NCBI RefSeq assembly: GCF_902859895.1
Contig: NZ_CADIKM010000013.1
Coordinates: 62,001-126,000 of the forward strand
Origin: Pararobbsia alpina
GTDB lineage: Bacteria > Pseudomonadota > Gammaproteobacteria > Burkholderiales > Burkholderiaceae
DNA: 64,000 nucleotides
Reading direction: 5' to 3'
In this document: piece after piece, positions 1-8,014 of the stretch
How the letters are laid out: each line of letters opens with the position of its first letter
Numbering within the stretch: position 1 is the stretch's first letter
Program-made: the position numbers and the translations under genes
The notes under the pieces: generated by a model
Database searches by the model: none
The model's input: only the letters and a program-made list of their open reading frames with translations
Told to the model about the DNA's origin: nothing

Positions 1-191
1 TGCACCGCAATGCAAATGCGGGCTTCCCCCTAACGCTGCGCCTAACGCAAAAGAATGGGCGCGAAGATCGTCAATTTCGCAATCGCGGCGGCGCGTGTTT
101 TCGCTATGCTTGCCCGTCATCCGGCCCGGCGAGCTTGCTTGCGGCCATTGCCAGAGCGGTGCGCCGCCCCTTCGAGGACTTCCTGCTTGCC

Positions 192-2573
192 ATGAGCCAC
201 CCGTACCAAGACCCGTCCCGCCCGAACTCCGAACGCGTCTCCGATCTGCTGGCGCGGATGACGATCGAAGAAAAAATCGCACAGATGCATGCGTTCTGGC
301 TCATTTTGTCGGAAAGCGGCGATCACCGGACCCGTTCCGACTCGTTCACCGGCGCGAGCGACCAGGCGCAACTGCAAAACCGCCTGAAACTTGGGCTGGG
401 CCAGATCACCCGCCCCCTCGGCAGCCACAGCGTCGACCCGGTGAGCGGCGTACGCGCCCTGAACCACCTGCAGAAGTTCCTGCGCGAGGAAACCCGCCTC
501 GGCATCCCGGCCCTGTCCCATGAGGAGTGCCTGGTCGGCGTGATGACGCGCGGCGGCACCATGTTCCCGTCCGCGCTCAACTACGGCACCACCTGGAACC
601 CGGAGCTGATCGAAAAGGTCGCCACGGCGATCGGTACGGAAGCACGCAGCCTGGGCTGCCACCAGGGCCTCGCGCCGGTGCTCGACGTCTCGCGCGACGT
701 ACGCTGGGGCCGCACGGAAGAAACCTTCGGCGAAGACCCCTACCTGATCGGCGTGCTCGCCACACGCTATGTGCGCGGCCTGCAGGGCGACAAGCGTGAT
801 CTGCTCGCGACGCTCAAGCACTATGTCGGCCATTCCTTCAGCGAAGGCGCACGCAATCACGCGCCGGTCCACCTCGGTCCGCGCGAGCTCAACGACATCT
901 TCCTGCTGCCGTTCGAAATGGCGGTCAAGCAGGCGAACGCAGGCTCGGTAATGCCGGCCTATCACGACGTCGACAATGAGCCTGCGCACAGCTCGCACTA
1001 TCTGCTCACGGAAGTCCTGCGCAACCAATGGGGCTTCGACGGCCTGATCGTGGCGGACTATGTCGGCGTCAGCCTGCTCTATCAACATCACGGCGTCGCC
1101 GCCGATCCGGCCGAAGCCGCTGCACTGTCGTTCAATGCCGGCCTCGACGTCGAGCTGCCCGGCGACGACTGCGCCGCGCATCTGCGCGAAGCGCTCGCGC
1201 GCGGCCAGATCACCGAAGCCAAGATCGACGAGATCGTGAGCCGCGTGCTGACGGAGAAATTCCGCCTCGGCCTGTTCGAAAACCCCTTCGTCGACGAAAA
1301 CAAGATCGACCTGCAGAACGACAACGCCAAGGCACTCGCGCTCCAGGTCGCCGAAGAGTCGTTCGTGCTGCTCGAAAACGACGGCATCCTGCCGCTCGCG
1401 CCGGACAGCGGCAAGAAGATCGCGGTCATCGGCCCGACCGCGGACGATCCGCTCGCGATGGTCGGCGGCTACAGCTTCCCGGTGCACCTGATCATCAGCG
1501 ACATGACCTCCGAAACGTCGGAGATCGTCACACCGCTGCAAGGGCTCAGGAAGGTCTATGGCGACGCGGCCATCCGCCATGCGCCGGGCTGCGTGATCCT
1601 CGCGCAACGCAAGGCAGGCTCGCCGGTGTTCCCGGGCGATGTCACCGATGGCTCGACGTTGAACCTCGAGTCGCCCGTCTCGCGCGACACGAGCCTGATC
1701 GATGCCGCCGTCCAGGCCGCGCGCGAATCGGATGTGGCCATCGTATTTGTCGGCGATCTCGCGGGCTTGTTCCAGACCGGTACGGTCGGCGAAGGGTCAG
1801 ATACCGATTCGCTGAACCTGCCGGGCGTCCAGCAGCAGCTGCTCGAGGCCGTGGTCGCCACCGGCAAGCCCGTCATCGCCGTGATCACGGGCGGCCGTCC
1901 CTACATCCTCAACGGGCTCGAACACAAGCTCGCCGCGCTCGCGATGGCTTTTGCGCCGGGCCAGAGAGCCGGTGACGCAATCGCCAATGTGCTCTCGGGC
2001 ACGGCATCGCCCTCGGGCCGCCTGGTCGTATCGGTTCCGAAAAGTGTCGGCGCGATGCCCTACTTCTACAACCACAAGCTCAAAAGCGCCGGCACGCCGA
2101 TCGCCTTCCATTTCGGCAGTCGCTACCCCTTCGGCCATGGCATCGGCTACACGTCGTTCAGCTACTCGGGATTGTCGGTCGAACAGAGCGAACTCGACAT
2201 CGAAACGGGGGAGATTGTCGCGAGCTTCGATATTCGCAACGAGGGCGGCCGGGCAGGTGTCGAGGTCGCGCAGCTCTATGTCCGCGATGAACTTGCTTCG
2301 GCCGTGCGCCCTGTCAAGGAACTGAAAGCCTTTGCACGTGTGGCACTCGATGCGGGCGAGACGGCCCGCGTGACCTTCCGCGTACCGGTCGACATGCTGA
2401 ACCTGACCAATGCGGCGCATCGCCGGATCGTCGAACCGGGGGTGTTCGAACTGCAGATCGGACCGTCGAGCGCCGACGTGCCGCTACAGGCGAAAGTCAA
2501 CGTGACGGGCCAGGTTCGCGAACTCGGCCGTCTCTGGCGCATGGAAAGCACAAGCTCGATCAATCGCCGCTAG
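192..2573 (+). CDS. bglX-like: Glycoside hydrolase family 3 beta-glucosidase/xylosidase-like enzyme
   Basis: Hydrolyses terminal beta-linked glucose or xylose from oligosaccharides. About 793 residues, the size of three-domain GH3 enzymes. The N-terminal TIM barrel begins after the phrase VSDLLARMTIEEKIAQM and carries KHYVGHS. The putative nucleophile is D289 in GLIVADY. The alpha/beta sandwich domain includes the GEGSDTDSLNLPG stretch. A fibronectin-III-like C-terminal domain follows (VEVAQLYVRD). No signal peptide is visible, so it is probably cytoplasmic, unlike periplasmic E. coli BglX. I chose the ATG at 192; the frame stays open to a TTG at 135, but a GAGGA lies at 174-178 and the protein from 192 begins where the family does. 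Substrate specificity cannot be read from sequence. Confidence 0.93.
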   Translation: MSHPYQDPSRPNSERVSDLLARMTIEEKIAQMHAFWLILSESGDHRTRSDSFTGASDQAQLQNRLKLGLGQITRPLGSHSVDPVSGVRALNHLQKFLREETRLGIPALSHEECLVGVMTRGGTMFPSALNYGTTWNPELIEKVATAIGTEARSLGCHQGLAPVLDVSRDVRWGRTEETFGEDPYLIGVLATRYVRGLQGDKRDLLATLKHYVGHSFSEGARNHAPVHLGPRELNDIFLLPFEMAVKQANAGSVMPAYHDVDNEPAHSSHYLLTEVLRNQWGFDGLIVADYVGVSLLYQHHGVAADPAEAAALSFNAGLDVELPGDDCAAHLREALARGQITEAKIDEIVSRVLTEKFRLGLFENPFVDENKIDLQNDNAKALALQVAEESFVLLENDGILPLAPDSGKKIAVIGPTADDPLAMVGGYSFPVHLIISDMTSETSEIVTPLQGLRKVYGDAAIRHAPGCVILAQRKAGSPVFPGDVTDGSTLNLESPVSRDTSLIDAAVQAARESDVAIVFVGDLAGLFQTGTVGEGSDTDSLNLPGVQQQLLEAVVATGKPVIAVITGGRPYILNGLEHKLAALAMAFAPGQRAGDAIANVLSGTASPSGRLVVSVPKSVGAMPYFYNHKLKSAGTPIAFHFGSRYPFGHGIGYTSFSYSGLSVEQSELDIETGEIVASFDIRNEGGRAGVEVAQLYVRDELASAVRPVKELKAFARVALDAGETARVTFRVPVDMLNLTNAAHRRIVEPGVFELQIGPSSADVPLQAKVNVTGQVRELGRLWRMESTSSINRR

Positions 2574-2674
2574 GACTGCCCACCGGGTCGCCGGCCAGCG
2601 GCCCGGGACGATATACGAGGTCAAAATCGTGACGGCAGTACAATCGGACCATCTCTTGTCCTGGCGTCCCGTTC

Positions 2675-3907
2675 ATGGCTTTATCCTTTGTTGTGCGCGC
2701 GCTGGTGATCGGTGCATTGCTGCACCTCTATATCGGGGTGCGAATCGTGCCGGCACTGGCCGCCTATCCGGCCGCACAGATCGTGATGATCGTCTGGCTC
2801 CTGGCCTCGTATGTCCTGATTCCCCTCGGCATGAGGGCCCGCCGCGCAAAGAACGACGACTCGTCGCTCACCGCCTGGGTCGGCCTGCTGACGATGGGTC
2901 TGTTTTCCTCACTGCTGGTGCTCTGCGTGCTGCGCGACATCCTGCTGGTCCTGGGGCTGATCGTTGCCGCGCTCGGCCATCAGGTGCTCGCACCAATGGC
3001 TGTCGAGCTCTCCGCGCTCGCGGTGCCCGTGCTCGCCCTGCTGTTCACCGCCATCGGCTTCGGCAATGCGCGCCGCCGCGCGCCCGTCGTCAAGGTCGAC
3101 GTGCCGATCGACCATTTGCCTGAAGAACTCAACGGCTTCACGATTGCCCAGATCAGCGATATCCACGTCGGGCCGACGATCCGGCAGAAGTATGTCGATG
3201 CGATCGTCGATGCGGTCAATGCGCTGCATGCGGACGTCATAGCGGTCACGGGTGACGTCGTCGACGGCGCGGTGGCTCACCTGGCGCAGCATACGCAGCC
3301 GCTTGGCCGCCTCAAGGCTGCGCAGGGCGTCTATCTCGTGACCGGCAACCACGAATACTATTCAGGTGCCGACGCATGGGTCGACGAATTCCGCCGGCTC
3401 GGCCTGAACGTGCTGCTCAACGAACACGTCGTGATTCACCACAGGGGCGTCCCGCTCGTGATCGCGGGCGTCACCGACTACACGGGCGGCCACTTCGATC
3501 CCGCTCATGAAAGCGACCCGGCCGCGGCGCTCGCGGGTGCCCCCGCCGGCGCCCCCGTCAAAGTGTTGCTCGCGCACCAGCCGCGCAGCGCCGACCAGGC
3601 CGCGCATGCGGGCTACACCCTGCAACTGTCGGGCCACACGCATGGCGGCCAGTTCTTTCCGTGGAATTTTTTCGTGCGGGTCCAGCAACCGTTCACAGCC
3701 GGTCTGAACAAGATGCGCTCGCTGTGGGTCTACACGAGCCGCGGCACCGGCTACTGGGGGCCGCCGAAACGGCTGTTCGCACCATCGGAAATTACGCTCG
3801 TCAGGCTTGTGCCCGGGGTTTCACCGGCACGCGGTCTCCATGCGGAGCGTACCGCCACCCCGCCATACGACGATCCGGCGGCGAATTCCGCTAAGCTTCA
3901 GCCATGA
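2675..3907 (+). CDS. Membrane-anchored metallophosphoesterase
   Basis: Predicted phosphoesterase of the calcineurin-like (YaeI/YkuE-type) superfamily. The first ~130 residues hold four hydrophobic segments (about 4-25, 33-52, 68-100 and 109-129). The catalytic domain follows with all dimetal motifs in order: SDIHVG (161-166), TGDVVDG (192-198), GNHE (224-227) and SGHTHGG (319-325). Family members of this build act on lipid pyrophosphates or nucleotide-lipid substrates at the membrane, but the substrate here is unknown. It lies 101 bases after the GH3 gene and ends 25 bases before the debranching-enzyme-like gene, so the three may be co-transcribed. Confidence 0.92.
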   Translation: MALSFVVRALVIGALLHLYIGVRIVPALAAYPAAQIVMIVWLLASYVLIPLGMRARRAKNDDSSLTAWVGLLTMGLFSSLLVLCVLRDILLVLGLIVAALGHQVLAPMAVELSALAVPVLALLFTAIGFGNARRRAPVVKVDVPIDHLPEELNGFTIAQISDIHVGPTIRQKYVDAIVDAVNALHADVIAVTGDVVDGAVAHLAQHTQPLGRLKAAQGVYLVTGNHEYYSGADAWVDEFRRLGLNVLLNEHVVIHHRGVPLVIAGVTDYTGGHFDPAHESDPAAALAGAPAGAPVKVLLAHQPRSADQAAHAGYTLQLSGHTHGGQFFPWNFFVRVQQPFTAGLNKMRSLWVYTSRGTGYWGPPKRLFAPSEITLVRLVPGVSPARGLHAERTATPPYDDPAANSAKLQP

Positions 3908-3932
3908 CTTTGGATCAGGAGGCTTTTTCATC

Positions 3933-6128
3933 ATGAAGCAGGTCGATGACATTGCGACGATCGCCGATCCGGCACTTGTCGTTACTGAACGAACGGAGCC
4001 TGCCATGTCGCAGACGTTCGCACTCAAGCACGAAGACACCTTCATGGTCGCCGACGCCTACGGCGACGTCTATGGCAATCGCGACGGGCTGTTTCACGAC
4101 GACACGCGGATGCTCTCGTCGTTCCGGCTGGGCTTCGGCCCGCGCGCGCCGTCGCTGCTGTCGGCCGCGATGGGCCGCGACAACGTCGTGTTCACGGCGC
4201 ATATGACCAACCGGCCGCTGCCCGAGCTCGGCGGCACCATGGCGCCCGAGGGCGTGATCCATGTCGAGCGCGCACGCTTTCTGTGGCGCTCGCGATTGTT
4301 CGAACGTATCACCTGCCGCAATTTCGGCAACCTGGCCGTGACGATGCCGCTGACCGTGAGCTTCGGCGCGGACTTCCGCGACATGTTCGAGGTCCGCGGT
4401 TCGGAGCGCAAGCGGCGCGGCGAATTGTCGGCGCCCGCGATCCGTCCGACCAGTGTGCGCCTCGCCTACTGGGGTCTCGACGGACTCGAACGCACCTCGA
4501 CGGTCGCGTTCTCGCAAGCGCCCGAACGGCTCGGACCGAATCGTGCCGACTACACGGTAAAGCTGCCCTCCGGCGGTGTTTTCTCGCTGTTCATCGAAGT
4601 CGGCCCGGATACCGATGTCGCGCACGACGAGGGCCCGAATGCACGCCGCTATCGCCGCGCCCGCGCGCATGCGCGGCTTGCGATGCGTGCCCACCGGCTC
4701 AACGGCGCATGGCTGCACAGCAAGACACCGCTCTTCACGCAGTGGCTCGATCAGTCGCGTGCCGACCTGGCCTTGCTGACGAGTGACCTTGCGACGGGCC
4801 CCTATCCCTATGCGGGCATTCCGTGGTTCTCGACGCCGTTCGGCCGCGACGGCATCGTGACGGCGATGGAAACGCTCTGGCTCGACCCCGGTATCGCGCG
4901 CGGCGTGCTGCGTTTCCTCGCGAGTCGCCAGGCCACGGAAACCTCGTCGTTCCGGGACTCGGCGCCTGGCAAGATCATGCACGAGACGCGCAAGGGCGAA
5001 ATGTGCGCGCTCAAGGAACTGCCCTTCGGTCTGTACTACGGCGGCGTCGACAGCACGCCGATGTTCGTGGTGCTCGCCGGCGCCTACGTCGCGCGAACCG
5101 GCGACAGCGAGCTGATCGACGAACTCTGGCCCGCGCTCGAACGCGCGATCGGCTGGGTCGAAGGCGTGATGGACGCCAGTCCGAACAAGTTGGTCGACTA
5201 TGCGCGTGGCGAGAAATCCGGCCTTGCCAACCAGGGCTGGAAGGACAGCGAAGACTCGGTGTTTCATGCGGACGGCTCATTGCCGACCGGACCGATTGCC
5301 CTGGTCGAGGTACAGGGCTATGCCTATCGCGCGCTACTGACGATGAGCGAACTCGCCACGCAACGCGGTGACGATGGACGGGCTGCCCAGTGGGCCGAGA
5401 AAGCGCGCGCGCTCGCCGAGATCGTCGAAACGCGTTTCTGGATGGAGGACAAGGGCTTCTACGGCATCGCGCTGGACGGGGCCGGCAAGCTCTGTGCAGT
5501 CGAAGCGTCGAATGCGGGGCATCTGCTGTTTTCCGGACTGCCCCGGGAAGATCGCGCCGCGCGCGTGGTCGACCGGCTTGGCGACAACTGCTTCCGCTCG
5601 GGCTGGGGCATTCGCACGCTTGCTCAATCGCAGACGCGCTTCAATCCGATGTCCTATCACAATGGCTCGATCTGGCCGCACGACACCGCGCTGTGCGCAC
5701 TGGGGATGCGCCGATATGGCGACCTCAACGGTCCGATCGAGATCCTTGAAGAGATGTTCGATGCGGCGTTCAGCTTCGGCATGCGGCTGCCCGAGCTGTT
5801 CTGCGGCTTCCCGCGCCGACCCGGCCTGCCGCCGATCGGCTATCCGGTGGCCTGCCTGCCGCAGGCATGGTCGGCCGGGTCCGCGCTGCTGCTCGTGCAG
5901 GCTTGCCTGGGCATCACGATCGACGGCTGGGCGCATCGGGTAACGATCGACCGGCCGCGGCTGCCGACGGGGGTCCAAAGCCTGACCGTGCGCCGGCTCG
6001 ATTTCGGTCCGTATCGGATCGACATGATCTTCGAACGGAATGAGGAAGGAATCGCGACGCGCGTGGAAGGCTCGGCGGAGGCAGTGGCCCGCGTACACGG
6101 CGACTGGATACGACGCGTCACGCGTTGA
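3933..6128 (+). CDS. Amylo-alpha-1,6-glucosidase / glycogen-debranching-type protein
   Basis: About 731 residues. It has an N-terminal beta-sandwich domain of the GDE_N_bis type (starting ALKHEDTFMVADAYGDVYGN) and a C-terminal (alpha/alpha)6 barrel typical of amylo-1,6-glucosidase/MGH1-like hydrolases (YAGIPWFSTPFGRDGI, NQGWKDSEDSV, YHNGSIWPHD). Expected role is trimming alpha-linked glucans or small glucosides; this family is often annotated as debranching enzyme without biochemical proof. The start at 3933 is set by a strong AGGAGG at 3917-3922; the frame extends upstream to 3807 but would then overlap the phosphoesterase. A hairpin over its stop codon probably terminates the unit. Confidence 0.88.
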   Translation: MKQVDDIATIADPALVVTERTEPAMSQTFALKHEDTFMVADAYGDVYGNRDGLFHDDTRMLSSFRLGFGPRAPSLLSAAMGRDNVVFTAHMTNRPLPELGGTMAPEGVIHVERARFLWRSRLFERITCRNFGNLAVTMPLTVSFGADFRDMFEVRGSERKRRGELSAPAIRPTSVRLAYWGLDGLERTSTVAFSQAPERLGPNRADYTVKLPSGGVFSLFIEVGPDTDVAHDEGPNARRYRRARAHARLAMRAHRLNGAWLHSKTPLFTQWLDQSRADLALLTSDLATGPYPYAGIPWFSTPFGRDGIVTAMETLWLDPGIARGVLRFLASRQATETSSFRDSAPGKIMHETRKGEMCALKELPFGLYYGGVDSTPMFVVLAGAYVARTGDSELIDELWPALERAIGWVEGVMDASPNKLVDYARGEKSGLANQGWKDSEDSVFHADGSLPTGPIALVEVQGYAYRALLTMSELATQRGDDGRAAQWAEKARALAEIVETRFWMEDKGFYGIALDGAGKLCAVEASNAGHLLFSGLPREDRAARVVDRLGDNCFRSGWGIRTLAQSQTRFNPMSYHNGSIWPHDTALCALGMRRYGDLNGPIEILEEMFDAAFSFGMRLPELFCGFPRRPGLPPIGYPVACLPQAWSAGSALLLVQACLGITIDGWAHRVTIDRPRLPTGVQSLTVRRLDFGPYRIDMIFERNEEGIATRVEGSAEAVARVHGDWIRRVTR

Positions 6129-6134
6129 CGCGTC
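6112..6134. terminator. Hairpin over the debranching-gene stop codon
   Basis: Perfect 9-bp inverted repeat GACGCGTCA / TGACGCGTC with a 5-base loop (CGCGT). It overlaps the stop codon of the + strand glycosidase and sits ten bases from the stop of the convergent narK gene. Followed on the + strand by a weak T-rich tract (TTCTATTT). A shared terminator is the likely role. Confidence 0.55.
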
Positions 6135-6143
6135 AGGTTCTAT

Positions 6144-7535
6144 TTAGTGATCCGCCACGACCGGTAACGCAAGACTCCCGGCTGCCGGACGCTCGTTGCT
6201 GGAGAGGGCCCACTCGAGCCACCGGTTGCGCAATACGAGAATGCTCACGAACGCAAGCACCGCGATCGCGCCGAAGGTCGCAAAGCCCAGCTGATAGCTG
6301 CCGGTGCTTTCGCGCGCCATGCCCATCACGACCGGCAGATAGAAGCCGCCGATGCCGCCCGCGCAGCCGATCACACCCGACATGATTCCCGTCTTGCCCT
6401 TCCAGCGATGCGCAACGAGCTGGAACGTAGCGCCGTTGCCCAGGCCGAAGCACACATACATCACGAGCAGCAGCGCAATGCCGAGCGTACGGCCCGGGGT
6501 CAGCATGGCGAATGCAAAATCCGCCACCGAGATGCACGCGAGCAGCACGGTCAGCGCACGCACGCCCGATATGCGGTCGGCGACGAGGCCGCCGACGGGC
6601 CGCACGATGGCGCCGATAAACGCGAGTAGCGACATGAACAGCCCCGCATCGATCTTGTTCAGACCGTAGAGCGTGGTCAGCAGCGTCGTCACATACGAGG
6701 CCATGCCGACAAAGCCGCCGAACGTGATGCCGTAGATCAGCATCATGACCCAGGTGTCGCGCTCGCCGAGCACCTTGCGGTACTTGGCGGGAAGCACGGC
6801 GATCGCGATCAGCGCGCCGAGCACGGGCAACAGGAGCACGCCCGTTTTGCCCGCGCCGAGCATGCCGGCATGAACGAGCATCACGAGCGCGACGAGACCG
6901 ACCAGCGTCACGGCAAATGCGGCGAAGGAACGCGGCACACTGCCCGACTTCTCGCCGCGGTCGCTCGCCCAGAGGAGAATCGCCGCCGCGGCAATCGCGA
7001 GAAACGGCAGGCCCGCGCCGGCCGCGACTTGCCAGCCGAAGTGCTGGGCCAGACCGGGAAACATGAAGCCGTCGAGCACCGCACCAATATTTCCGGCTGC
7101 GGCAAGCCCGAGCACGAGACCCTGGACTTTCACCGGATAGTTGCTCCCCGCCATCGGCAGCGCCACCGCGAAACTCCCGCCGCCGACGCCGAGAAACACG
7201 CCGAGAATCAGCAGCAGTTCGTACGAGGCGACACCCGGCATCGCCAGCAGCACGACGCCCGGGATCGCCGACAGCGCGATGCCCATCAGCGCGACGACCT
7301 TGCCGTTGAGCGATTGATAGAGATTGCCCATCGTCACGCGCAGGATCGCGGCGGACAAGACCGGCACCGCGACCAGCAGGCCAACCTCGGCCGGTGTCAC
7401 GGGAATCGATTTGCCGATAAACGGGGCCAGCGGCCCGAACTGCACCCAGACCGTGAAGCCTGTGTCGAAATAGAGAAAACATGCCAGCAGCGCGCGCCAA
7501 TTACCGCTTTTGAGTGAGTCGAGAATTCGTGTCAT
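6144..7535 (-). CDS. narK: NarK-type MFS nitrate/nitrite transporter
   Basis: About 463 residues with twelve predicted membrane helices and the NNP-family look: FLYFDTGFTVWVQFGPLAPFIG at the start, a long Gly-rich helix (LGVFLGVGGGSFAVALPMAGSNYP) and RPVGGLVADRISG in the second half. Role: nitrate uptake and/or nitrite extrusion at the inner membrane. The ATG at 7535 starts the protein where NarK homologues start; the frame runs upstream to 7706 with unrelated residues, and no good ribosome binding site precedes either start. No nitrate reductase genes are adjacent in the window. An FNR-like dyad lies about 155 bases upstream. Confidence 0.85.
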   Translation of the reverse strand: MTRILDSLKSGNWRALLACFLYFDTGFTVWVQFGPLAPFIGKSIPVTPAEVGLLVAVPVLSAAILRVTMGNLYQSLNGKVVALMGIALSAIPGVVLLAMPGVASYELLLILGVFLGVGGGSFAVALPMAGSNYPVKVQGLVLGLAAAGNIGAVLDGFMFPGLAQHFGWQVAAGAGLPFLAIAAAAILLWASDRGEKSGSVPRSFAAFAVTLVGLVALVMLVHAGMLGAGKTGVLLLPVLGALIAIAVLPAKYRKVLGERDTWVMMLIYGITFGGFVGMASYVTTLLTTLYGLNKIDAGLFMSLLAFIGAIVRPVGGLVADRISGVRALTVLLACISVADFAFAMLTPGRTLGIALLLVMYVCFGLGNGATFQLVAHRWKGKTGIMSGVIGCAGGIGGFYLPVVMGMARESTGSYQLGFATFGAIAVLAFVSILVLRNRWLEWALSSNERPAAGSLALPVVADH

Positions 7536-8014
7536 AAATGGGTCCGGGTCAACACAACGCTGAACGAGCGCTATCTCCGCGCGCGCCAGACTCTGCAAGA
7601 TGCAGGCCAGTGGCGACGCGAGCGTGAACCAGCGGTGTGCCCGCGCTGGCGTATCAGCCGAGATCCCCACCCATTCGTCCTGAGCGCGATTGATGCAAAT
7701 CCGCAATGCACGGGTAACCGCATGCGGGCGTCATATCGATTGCCGAGGTCAAACGCGTGAGCGTCGCACTACTAAAGAGCAGACCGCACTTTTCACGTGC
7801 AAGCGGCCTGATTCAAGTGCTGGCGAGCGCGAATTCGAGACATTCGTCCGACACAGTCGACGAAGCAATCTTTCAGATCTGGAGCACACACCGAATCAAA
7901 TGTCGCGTGGCAGGCTTTTAAGCTTGCGCAGGCCCTTTTCCAAGACGTGGGCTGTTGCGGCTGTTGAACCCCTTGTGCCCTTGTTGTGGCGAGGCCACTT
8001 GAATTCCATGTCCG
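7536..8014. other. Divergent intergenic region narK / fimbrial usher
   Basis: 479 bases between two divergent genes. Open frames crossing it (for example 7690-8142 on +) give no recognisable protein. Besides the FNR-like dyad I see no clear sigma-70 promoter or RNA. It presumably holds the promoters of narK and of the fimbrial operon. Confidence 0.5.
7690..7703. promoter_or_regulatory. Possible FNR/Anr box upstream of narK
   Basis: TTGATgcaaATCcg matches eight of ten positions of the FNR consensus TTGAT-N4-ATCAA. Narrowly a sequence match. FNR control of narK is well known in proteobacteria, which makes the position meaningful, but one near-match in 480 bases can also arise by chance. Confidence 0.3.

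Noticed and set aside
117-5267. Long antisense frames opposite the GH3 and debranching-type genes
   Set aside because: Same codon-bias shadow effect; no signal, motif or ribosome site.
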